From: Bordetella parapertussis
GTDB taxonomy: Bacteria; Pseudomonadota; Gammaproteobacteria; Burkholderiales; Burkholderiaceae_B
DNA length: 13,408 nt
Direction: 5' to 3'
Assembly: GCA_945883615.1 (NCBI GenBank)
Contig: CAMCYB010000045.1
Coordinates: 1 to 13,408, forward strand
Part shown: positions 6,052 through 13,408 of the stretch, in pieces
Numbering within the stretch: position 1 is the first letter of the stretch
How the letters are laid out: each line of letters opens with the position of its first letter
Notes under the pieces: model-generated
Told to the model about the DNA's origin: nothing
Seen by the model: only the letters and a program-made list of their open reading frames with translations
Databases searched by the model: none
Position numbers and translations under genes: made by a program

Positions 6052-7524
6052 ATGCGCGTCACTCGTCTTCGTAATGTCGGTTTAATCTGCTCAGGCCTCG
6101 TGGCCGGGGTGTTGTTGAGTATTGGTATTTCAGCCGTCGCTCAACGCACCACATCGCCGCTCCCATTAGATGAACTCAGGCAGTTTTCAAATGTCTTCGC
6201 AGCAATTAAAAATAACTATGTTGAAGATGTGCCTGATTCAAAGCTTATAAATGGTGCCATCGCAGGCATGTTGGCTGACCTTGATCCCCACTCTGCTTAT
6301 TTAGATGCCGCAGCATTTAAAGAAATGCAAACCGCTACCCAAGGTGAGTTTGGTGGTTTGGGTATAGAAATTGGTACTGAAGACGGTTTTGTTAAAGTCA
6401 TTTCGCCAATCGAAGACACCCCCGCCACGCGTGCAGGTATGCAAGCAGGCGACTTAATTATTAAAATTAACGATGCGTCAACCAAAGGTATGTCATTAAC
6501 TGACACGGTTGGTTTAATGCGTGGCCCTGTCAAAACGCCCATTACCTTAACTGTCGTACGTCAAGGTGCGCAACAGCCCATCGTGGTTAATTTAGTTCGA
6601 GATGTGATTAAAGTACGTAGTGTGCGCAGCAAAATGTTGCCTAACGACATTGGTTATGTGCGCATTGCCCAATTTCAAGAACGCACGGGTGCTGACTTAG
6701 TTAAACACTTGCGCGAACTCAGCGCGACCAAATCGCCACGTGGTTTGATACTTGATTTGCGCAATGATCCCGGTGGTTTATTAACGGGTGCAATCGGCGT
6801 GTCGGCAGCCTTTTTAAAGCCTGATGTATTGGTTGTATCAACTGATGGTCGTGTGCCAGAAGCGCGTCACAAATATTTAGCTAACCCTGTTGATTATGCG
6901 CGTGGTGAAAGCGACTACCTGAATAATTTGCCAGCATGGGCAAAAACAGTACCCATGGTCGTTTTGGTGAATTCAGGCTCAGCTTCGGCTTCTGAAATTG
7001 TGGCGGGGGCTTTGCAAGATCATAAGCGCGCCACCATTATGGGCAATCAAACATTTGGTAAGGGTTCAGTGCAAGTGATTTTGCCGATCTCTCAAGATAC
7101 AGCAATTAAAATCACGACCTCACGTTATTTCACACCGAGCGGTCGTTCCATTCAGGCTTTGGGTGTAACGCCTGATCTGATGGTTACTGACACAGCGAAG
7201 GGTGATTTGTTTACTATTGTTCGTGAAGTTGACCTGCAAAAACATTTGACCAATGGTCAAGGTAAAGAATCTGATTCAAAAACTGAAGACATCACGATTG
7301 TTGAAGAGGTACCTGCAAAAGGTGATGATGTGCCTAAACCCTTTAAGTTTGGCGAGGCTGATGATTTTCAACTTGATCAGGCAGTCAATTTCTTGCTAGG
7401 TAAAACAGTCAACCGTGGCCCTATTAAACCGCGTAAAACAGCCTCGGCAACGCCAGCAGATATGTCAGCTAAACCAGCTCAAACGACGCAGCCTACAACA
7501 AAAGAAAAGCCCGCTAAACCCTAA
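6052..7524 (+). CDS. ctpA: Carboxy-terminal processing protease (S41 family, PDZ domain)
   Basis: A periplasmic serine protease of the CtpA/Prc type that trims or degrades envelope proteins, in several bacteria including peptidoglycan hydrolases or their regulators. The 490-residue protein has an N-terminal signal anchor (about 8-30) and a helical segment with YVEDVPDSKLINGAIAGML and DLDPHSAYLD. A PDZ domain covers about 98-183 (FGGLGIEIG through LTVVRQG). The S41 core follows, with LILDLRNDPGGLL and NSGSASASEIVAGAL. The catalytic pair is best placed at Ser312 and Lys337 (25 residues apart, as in CtpB), with Gln341 after FGKGSV. The C-terminal tail past about 445 is K/P/T-rich and probably disordered. 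The ATG at 6052 has GGA 8 bases upstream. It lies 66 bp after envC and overlaps the next gene by one base (TAATG). Adjacency to an amidase activator suggests a cell-wall role. Confidence 0.95.
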   Translation: MRVTRLRNVGLICSGLVAGVLLSIGISAVAQRTTSPLPLDELRQFSNVFAAIKNNYVEDVPDSKLINGAIAGMLADLDPHSAYLDAAAFKEMQTATQGEFGGLGIEIGTEDGFVKVISPIEDTPATRAGMQAGDLIIKINDASTKGMSLTDTVGLMRGPVKTPITLTVVRQGAQQPIVVNLVRDVIKVRSVRSKMLPNDIGYVRIAQFQERTGADLVKHLRELSATKSPRGLILDLRNDPGGLLTGAIGVSAAFLKPDVLVVSTDGRVPEARHKYLANPVDYARGESDYLNNLPAWAKTVPMVVLVNSGSASASEIVAGALQDHKRATIMGNQTFGKGSVQVILPISQDTAIKITTSRYFTPSGRSIQALGVTPDLMVTDTAKGDLFTIVREVDLQKHLTNGQGKESDSKTEDITIVEEVPAKGDDVPKPFKFGEADDFQLDQAVNFLLGKTVNRGPIKPRKTASATPADMSAKPAQTTQPTTKEKPAKP

Positions 7525-8270
7525 TGCAAGACGAACAATTGTTGCGTTATGCGCGACATATTTTACTAAACGACCTAGGTATTGAAGGCCAAGAACGGTT
7601 GCTTGCGAGTAAAGTGTTGATCGTTGGGGCGGGCGGTTTAGGTTCCCCTGTTTGTTTATATTTAGCTTCTGCAGGGGTAGGCCATATCACGATCGCTGAC
7701 GCTGACACAGTTGATTTAAGCAATCTTCAGCGGCAAATTATGCATACCAATGACCGGGTGGGCCAACTTAAAGTTGAGTCAGCGCAGCAGGCAATGCAAC
7801 AAATCAACCCTCAAGTTGTTGTGACAACCATACCGCATCGCTTAGACGAAAAGACGTTAGTGCGTGCCATGCAGACGGTTGATTTGGTGATTGATTGCTG
7901 CGATAACTTTGCCACACGTCATGCCATTAATCGTGCTTGTGTTGCCACAAAAAAGCCGTTGATATCTGGCGCAGCAATTGGTTATGAAGGCCAAGTCTGC
8001 GTCTATGATTCACGCATACCCCAGAGCCCTTGTTACCATTGCTTGTTCCCCGAGGTACCCGGCGCACCTGAACTTAATTGCGCCACCACTGGGGTTTTTG
8101 CACCCTTGGTCGGCATGGTCGGTAGCCTTCAGGCCGCTGAGGCAATTAAAATGCTCACGGGTGTGGGTGATGCGTTGTTAGGGCGCCTGGTGATGTTCGA
8201 TGCACGTCATATGCGGTGGCATGAAGTTCGGGTGCCCCATGACCCCGATTGTTCTGTTTGCGGGCATTAA
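7524..8270 (+). CDS. moeB: MoeB/ThiF-type adenylyltransferase (E1-like)
   Basis: Adenylates the C-terminus of a small ubiquitin-like sulfur carrier (MoaD for molybdopterin, ThiS for thiamine). The 248-residue protein is full length. It has RHILLNDLGIEGQERL at the N-terminus, the nucleotide loop GAGGLG (35-40), DLSNLQRQ (64-71) and DCCDNFATR (124-132). Two zinc-binding CxxC pairs are present (Cys170/Cys173 and Cys243/Cys246). Cys186 in NCATTGVFAPLVG is at the position used for sulfur chemistry in ThiF. No MoaD, ThiS, ThiG or MoaE gene is in view, so MoeB versus ThiF cannot be settled here. HesA/MoeB/ThiF is the safe family name. Its ATG overlaps the ctpA stop (TAATG), implying translational coupling. 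It ends the plus-strand operon and converges on the HAD gene with 43 bp between, where I see only a weak CTGCT/AGCAG stem (8271-8289) and no clear terminator. Confidence 0.9.
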   Translation: MQDEQLLRYARHILLNDLGIEGQERLLASKVLIVGAGGLGSPVCLYLASAGVGHITIADADTVDLSNLQRQIMHTNDRVGQLKVESAQQAMQQINPQVVVTTIPHRLDEKTLVRAMQTVDLVIDCCDNFATRHAINRACVATKKPLISGAAIGYEGQVCVYDSRIPQSPCYHCLFPEVPGAPELNCATTGVFAPLVGMVGSLQAAEAIKMLTGVGDALLGRLVMFDARHMRWHEVRVPHDPDCSVCGH

Positions 8271-8313
8271 CTGCTCGCAGGTATAGCAGGCCTTGTCGGG
8301 TTAAAAGTTTTCG

Positions 8314-9962
<1,649 letters not shown>

Positions 9963-10011
9963 TCAAGGTGTGAGTGGAGGGTTAACGAATATGTTGAAAG
10001 CAAGTGAGTAC

Positions 10012-10506
10012 TTAAGACTGAGCAAGTGCTTTTTCAATTGTTTGGCGTAGTTCGGCTTTGTCATAATTACCCAGATACTGTTTAATAATACGACCTTTTT
10101 TGTCGATTAAAAAAAAGGTCGGTGTGAGTTTGACATCACCAAAGGCTTTTGCGACAGACCCATTGGTATCAAGCCCGACCATAAAAGGCAATTGTCGCGA
10201 TTCAGCAAATCGGCGCACAAATTCGACAGGGTCGTATGACATCGCAACGGCAATGACTTCAAAACCTTTAGGCGAGAGTTCTTTGTAAAGCTCAACGGTG
10301 CTGGGCATTTGTTTAACGCAGGTGACACAGCTGGTTGCCCAGAATTCAACCAATACGACGTTATTTTTAAGTGAGCTCAACTCAATTGATTTGCCTTCTA
10401 GTATTTCGATTGAGACGTTGGGCGCCGGCGGGTAGGGCTTAAAAGCAAACCAAGCCCCAATCGCAACTAAGCACCCTACAAAGACGATTGACACCACTTT
10501 TTTCAT
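10012..10506 (-). CDS. TlpA/ResA-like membrane-anchored thioredoxin
   Basis: A periplasm-facing thiol-disulfide oxidoreductase, likely reductive, as in cytochrome c maturation or protection of periplasmic cysteines. The 164-residue protein starts with a signal anchor (residues 4-22, KKVVSIVFVG then a hydrophobic core). A thioredoxin fold follows, with WATSCVTC (57 to Cys63; CxxC is Cys60-Val-Thr-Cys63) and the cis-proline Pro129 in KLTPTFFLID. The AlkC-like insert around VIAVAMSYDP is typical of the TlpA/ResA class. No lipobox is present, although a lone Cys12 lies in the membrane segment. It begins 21 bp after the BON lipoprotein gene and is probably in the same transcript. No cytochrome c biogenesis genes are in view, so the partner is unknown. 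Confidence 0.9.
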   Translation of the reverse strand: MKKVVSIVFVGCLVAIGAWFAFKPYPPAPNVSIEILEGKSIELSSLKNNVVLVEFWATSCVTCVKQMPSTVELYKELSPKGFEVIAVAMSYDPVEFVRRFAESRQLPFMVGLDTNGSVAKAFGDVKLTPTFFLIDKKGRIIKQYLGNYDKAELRQTIEKALAQS

Positions 10507-10527
10507 GATCGCGTGCTCGGCATGTGA

Positions 10528-11343
10528 TTAATTGGGCTTGATAGGCATGGGCGCTGCGCCACTCGCAGGGGCTATGGGTGTGACCGATGTACCCGTTGCC
10601 GTATTTGAGCCCGCTGTGGGGGGTGAGCCACTTGGGCTAGGATCAGCGTAAGCGCTACCTAAACCAGAGGGTGTGGGGTTGCTTTCTGGCAGATTATTAT
10701 TAATTTTGTTGCGTTCTGCAAGAGCCTTGGCCTGCTCTGGCGTCATGATTTGATAGAAAGGGAAGACTTCTTTTACGCCGCTAATTTTAGAAATGGTATT
10801 GTTTACCAGATCTGCTTCAGACTGGGTGACCAAGCCCATTAAATAGACATTGTCACGCTGCACGACGTCAATAATGGCGCCCGATGGAATGTTGCTTGTG
10901 GCTATCAAGGTTGAGCGAATTTTAGAGGCCAGCCAAGTGTCAGAGGCTAATTGACCAAATGAAGATAAAGGCCCGACATAAAGTTGATTAATAACTTTTG
11001 TGACTTGCGGTACAGCTGTAGCAAGTGCGGTGGCTTTTTTAGAAATATCTTCGCTAAAGACTTCGCCTGTTAAGAGTACAACGCCTATATAGCTTGTTGC
11101 AGTGATGTTTGCCGTTTCACCAAAATTAACACGCATATCGTTAGCAACTTTGAGTTCGATTTCTTTATCTGAAACTTGCTCGCCTACCGTGCGCCGGTCG
11201 CTAGCCACGACAGCCGTGGTAGTGACCGCTGAGCTAATAAGAAAAAAAGCGCAGCCTGGCAACATAGCAACGCTACCGAATAATGCAAGAAAAAAAACTG
11301 TGCGTTGAATGCTGTGGCGCAACCCGTTTCTAAAAGTTGTCAT
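10528..11343 (-). CDS. dolP: Outer-membrane lipoprotein with two BON domains (DolP/YraP-like)
   Basis: A predicted outer-membrane lipoprotein. The signal peptide ends in a lipobox, LPGC, with lipidated Cys31. Two BON domains follow, about 57-124 (SDKEIELKVANDM to NQLYVG) and about 133-200 (SDTWLASKIRSTL to FYQIM). In E. coli, DolP binds anionic phospholipids at the division site and supports envelope integrity and the BAM machinery. The same role here is inferred from domain layout and from synteny, since yraN–diaA–dolP is also the E. coli order. At 271 residues it is much longer than DolP (191 aa). The excess is a low-complexity tail from about 217 rich in Pro, Ser, Gly, Thr and Ala, probably disordered. 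It starts 5 bp after the SIS-domain gene, so the two are surely co-transcribed. Confidence 0.9.
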   Translation of the reverse strand: MTTFRNGLRHSIQRTVFFLALFGSVAMLPGCAFFLISSAVTTTAVVASDRRTVGEQVSDKEIELKVANDMRVNFGETANITATSYIGVVLLTGEVFSEDISKKATALATAVPQVTKVINQLYVGPLSSFGQLASDTWLASKIRSTLIATSNIPSGAIIDVVQRDNVYLMGLVTQSEADLVNNTISKISGVKEVFPFYQIMTPEQAKALAERNKINNNLPESNPTPSGLGSAYADPSPSGSPPTAGSNTATGTSVTPIAPASGAAPMPIKPN

Positions 11344-11348
11344 GTTGC

Positions 11349-11936
11349 TCAGTCTCCGAGAATGTGGGCGTCAATGCCATCACAGATTAAATGCAACATC
11401 AATAAATGCATTTCTTGAATACGCATGGTGCGATCATGGGGAATACATAAATGCACATCCTCTGTTTTTAGCATGCCACTGATTGCGCCCCCACCTTTAC
11501 CTGTCATGGCAATGACACGCATACCCTTGGTGTGCGCCGCTTCAATGGCTAAACGCACATTTGGCGAATGGCCGCTGGTTGAAATGGCAAAGAGGGTGTC
11601 ATTCGGTTGACCTAAAGCGGCGACTTGGCGAGAAAACACTTGATCAAAACCATAATCATTACCGACTGCAGTTAAGATTGATGTGTCTGTCGTGAGCGCC
11701 ACACCTGCTAAAGGCAAGCGATCGCGCTCAAAACGACCCACTAATTCAGCAACCAGGTGTTGCGCATCAGCGGCTGACCCGCCATTGCCGCATGCCAAAA
11801 TTTTGCCATGATGTTTAAAGGTGTTAATGCAGGTTTTTATGGCTCGTTCTATTTCAGGGGCCAGCACACTATGTGTACGTCGAGCAACCTCGATGTGATC
11901 TTCAAAATGGGCTGAGATACGATTTGTTAAGCTCAT
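11349..11936 (-). CDS. gmhA: SIS-domain phosphoheptose isomerase (GmhA; DiaA-like position)
   Basis: A SIS-fold protein of 195 residues. GmhA converts sedoheptulose 7-phosphate to D-glycero-manno-heptose 7-phosphate for LPS core heptose. The paralogue DiaA binds DnaA and promotes replication initiation. The sequence has CGNGGSAADAQH (49-60), AELVGRFERDRLPL (63-76), ISTSGHSPNV (118-127) and RIQEMHLLMLHLICD (172-186). The residues matching the GmhA metal and catalytic positions (His60, Glu64, His177) are kept, whereas E. coli DiaA has lost the glutamate. Chemistry therefore favours an isomerase, while the neighbourhood (yraN upstream, BON lipoprotein downstream) is that of DiaA. I favour GmhA, possibly with both roles. 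Spacing to yraN is 39 bp, with no strong ribosome site before the ATG. Confidence 0.85.
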   Translation of the reverse strand: MSLTNRISAHFEDHIEVARRTHSVLAPEIERAIKTCINTFKHHGKILACGNGGSAADAQHLVAELVGRFERDRLPLAGVALTTDTSILTAVGNDYGFDQVFSRQVAALGQPNDTLFAISTSGHSPNVRLAIEAAHTKGMRVIAMTGKGGGAISGMLKTEDVHLCIPHDRTMRIQEMHLLMLHLICDGIDAHILGD

Positions 11937-11975
11937 GTTATTTGGCTTGCTAAAAATACAGGTAAGGTCATTATC

Positions 11976-12461
11976 TCATGTCAGTTGGCGTACGTCTTGC
12001 AACCAATTTAGCCCTTGCGGGCTTTGTGTCACGACATCAAACCGACAAAAAGGCGTGAGACCACCAAAATATTGATGCGTAAGGTGTTTAAGCCAATATT
12101 GAGCTGTTAAAAAAATACGCTGCCATTTGTTGTGATTTAAGCTGGCAGCCGCCCCACCAAACTGGTCGTTACGGCGATAACGTACTTCAACCCAAATGAG
12201 TAATTGACCTTTGGCCATAACCAAATCAATTTCTCCGAAACGACAACGCAATCGCTTACCAATGCATTGAAAGCCCTCTTTTTCAAGTAAATGTTGGGCA
12301 CATTGTTCAGCATGAAGCCCTTTATGTTGCGCATGTTGATTGTTAAGAAGCCTTTGAGGCGCTGGGCGGCGAGACTTTTTTTGAAAATGCGCCTCATCAT
12401 GCATTTGAGAGCTTGATGCCAGTAAAAAAGCGTATTCAGAGTGGTTTTTATCGTCAATCAT
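11976..12461 (-). CDS. yraN: UPF0102/YraN-family endonuclease-like protein
   Basis: A small protein with a PD-(D/E)XK nuclease-like core. Its cellular role is not established, although Holliday-junction or DNA-repair roles have been proposed from the fold. The 161-residue frame shows GLHAEQCAQHLLEKEGF (48-64), RCRFGEIDLVM with Glu77 and Asp79, the WVEVRYRR active-site strand with Glu92 (90-97), and a helix with LNHNKWQRIFLTAQYWL. The usual family opening (G-x-x-AE) begins only at residue 48. About 45 extra N-terminal residues, basic and Q/H/R-rich, precede it. An internal ATG at residue 20 (12404) is an alternative start, so the true N-terminus is uncertain. It heads the minus-strand operon and is divergent from rsmI, a conserved pairing. 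Confidence 0.88.
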   Translation of the reverse strand: MIDDKNHSEYAFLLASSSQMHDEAHFQKKSRRPAPQRLLNNQHAQHKGLHAEQCAQHLLEKEGFQCIGKRLRCRFGEIDLVMAKGQLLIWVEVRYRRNDQFGGAAASLNHNKWQRIFLTAQYWLKHLTHQYFGGLTPFCRFDVVTQSPQGLNWLQDVRQLT

Positions 12462-12477
12462 GATGAAGAGATCTACT

Positions 12478-12501
12478 TACAGTGCTAAATACAGTGCTAA
12501 A
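12478..12501. repeat. 12-bp perfect tandem duplication in the yraN–rsmI divergent spacer
   Basis: TACAGTGCTAAA occurs at 12478-12489 and directly again at 12490-12501, in the spacer between the divergent yraN and rsmI starts. It begins 17 bases upstream of the yraN ATG. The 12-bp period is close to one helical turn, so a regulator could in principle bind both copies on one DNA face. A simple replication duplication, as seen at three other boundaries here, explains it equally well. Confidence 0.8.
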
Positions 12502-12577
12502 TGACGGTTATAAGATTTGTTCGTATTATCGTATTGCTTGCTCGCTTGTGACAAACCCCTTATGGTTAAAAAAGTCT

Positions 12578-13267
12578 ATGTCAGTCAAACCTGAAATACC
12601 TGAGTTAAATGTTCACCCTTTACAGCAGATGTCTGTTCGTGTGGCTAACCAAGATTGGCCCTCGGCGGCGTTGTATGTTGTCGCCACACCGATTGGTAAT
12701 TTGGGTGATCTAAGTTTGCGCGCTTGGCATGCTCTGGGTTTAGTTGATTTAATTGCGGCTGAAGATACGCGTGCGACGCGAGTCCTCTTGTCGGCATGGG
12801 GGCTTGATACGCCACTTATGCCAGCCCATCGTCATAATGAGGCACTGGCGGCACAACAGATTATTGACCGTCTTGGCAAAGGCCATCGTGTTGCACTCGT
12901 TTCTGATGCCGGCTCACCCGCTGTCAGCGACCCAGGTGGCCTCATTGTTGCTGCTGTGCGGCAGGCCGGGTTTACAGTTGTGGCGCTTCCGGGCGCAAGT
13001 GCTGTGATCACGGCACTCATGAGTCTAGGTGTGACGTCAGATGAAAAACCTGCTTTTGCTTTTTTAGGTTTTGCACCCAACAAACACAGTGCCCGCTTGT
13101 CATGGTTGCGTCGAGCCTCATTATTTGATGGCACGCTCGTCTTTTACGAGGCACCGCATCGCATCCAGGCCGCTATCACCGATGTGATTGAGGTCTTTGG
13201 GCCACAGCGTTTCGTTTCGCTTGCAAGGGAGTTGACTAAAAAATTTGAAGAGACCGTTTCACGGTAG
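12578..13267 (+). pseudogene. rsmI: rsmI, 3'-truncated: 16S rRNA (cytidine-1402-2'-O)-methyltransferase
   Basis: RsmI methylates the ribose of C1402 in the 16S rRNA decoding centre. From the ATG at 12578 the frame gives 229 residues: LYVVATPIGNLGDLSLRAW, IAAEDTRATRVLL, HRHNEALAAQ, ALVSDAGSPAVSDPG, LPGASAVITALMSLG, FAFLGFAPNK, VFYEAPHRIQAAI and LARELTKKFEETVSR. It then meets TAG at 13265-13267. Family members are about 280-290 residues and continue for roughly 60-80 more in a C-terminal domain that is absent here. The sequence downstream in all frames on this strand does not resume it. The break falls at about 13264, where IS-like sequence begins. The methyltransferase (tetrapyrrole-methylase fold) domain is nearly complete, but loss of the tail probably abolishes activity. 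An upstream GTG (12482) would add 32 residues unlike the family, so the ATG is preferred. Confidence 0.85.
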
Positions 13268-13291
13268 TTGTCAACAAAGATGGCCGTTCTT

Positions 13292-13408
13292 TCATGCTGC
13301 CTGTTTTAAATTAATAGATTCATTGATGTGCTCTTTTGGTGGGTTAAGCCAGACTTCATTAATGGGTTGCCAATTGCGAGTTGACCGATTGTTCCAACGT
13401 TTAGGCAT
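13292..13408 (-). CDS. 3' end of a probable mobile-element (transposase) gene, partial
   Basis: Read on the minus strand, an open frame enters from the right edge and runs 38 codons to a TGA (13292-13294). It includes RWNNRSTRNWQPINEVWLNP and ends LKQAA. I cannot assign a family. The basic, Trp- and Asn-rich tail is the kind of C-terminus seen on insertion-sequence transposases. The position is more persuasive than the residues: the frame ends about 28 bases from the point where rsmI is abruptly cut. The intervening DNA begins TTGTCAACAAAGATGGCC, which is plausible as a terminal inverted repeat with a TG tip. The other element end lies outside the window, so neither the repeat nor a target duplication can be checked. 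An unrelated gene brought in by rearrangement is the alternative. Confidence 0.4.
   Translation of the reverse strand: MPKRWNNRSTRNWQPINEVWLNPPKEHINESINLKQAA

Noticed and set aside
8271..8313. A bidirectional terminator between the convergent MoeB/ThiF and HAD genes
   Set aside because: Only a 5-bp stem with a 9-base loop is present and there is no T-run on either strand, so I cannot support a terminator call.
12482..12577. A 32-residue N-terminal extension of RsmI from GTG 12482
   Set aside because: Its residues are unlike RsmI N-termini, it starts inside the tandem repeat, and the ATG at 12578 gives a family-like start.

Overview
The window looks like chromosome from a betaproteobacterium of the Burkholderiales, most probably Alcaligenaceae-like. 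That placement rests on recalled protein similarity (ArgB, GpsA, SecB, EnvC, RsmI) and on gene order: secB beside grxC and gpsA; gpmA–envC–ctpA–moeB/thiF; argB followed by a HAD nucleotidase; and rsmI divergent from yraN–gmhA/diaA–BON lipoprotein. G+C looks moderate, in the mid-40s percent by eye, which is low for free-living Alcaligenaceae. I ran no database search.

Layout. (1) Bases 1-290 hold the 3' end of an unrecognised, more GC-rich reading frame. It is joined to the last third of trmL, a tRNA 2'-O-methyltransferase, which has lost its 5' part. (2) Bases 295-3667 are a minus-strand operon read from right to left: a membrane-anchored rhodanese, glutaredoxin 3 (grxC), the export chaperone secB, glycerol-3-phosphate dehydrogenase (gpsA) and a divergent Bug/TctC periplasmic binding protein. 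(3) Bases 3757-8270 are a plus-strand operon: phosphoglycerate mutase (gpmA), an EnvC-type amidase activator, a CtpA-type S41 protease and a MoeB/ThiF-type E1-like enzyme. (4) Bases 8314-12461 are a second minus-strand operon: yraN, a SIS-domain phosphoheptose isomerase, a dual-BON outer-membrane lipoprotein, a TlpA/ResA thioredoxin, argB and a translationally coupled HAD pyrimidine nucleotidase. (5) Bases 12578-13267 are rsmI, cut off after its catalytic domain at 13265. It abuts a minus-strand reading frame (13292-13408) that looks like the 3' end of a mobile-element gene.

The genes form a conserved housekeeping neighbourhood. Envelope functions recur: SecB export, EnvC-driven septal peptidoglycan splitting, the CtpA periplasmic protease, the BON lipoprotein, heptose synthesis for LPS and phospholipid precursor supply by GpsA. 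Redox functions (GrxC, rhodanese, TlpA-like) and core metabolism (GpmA, ArgB) accompany them.

I do not see a new multi-gene system. The notable points are about genome structure. Both ends of the block are gene breakpoints, and both broken genes encode RNA 2'-O-methyltransferases (TrmL and RsmI). Four short perfect tandem duplications (8, 11, 12 and 18 bp) sit at gene boundaries, three of them across or beside stop codons. Together these suggest a genome undergoing mobile-element activity and small-scale duplication.
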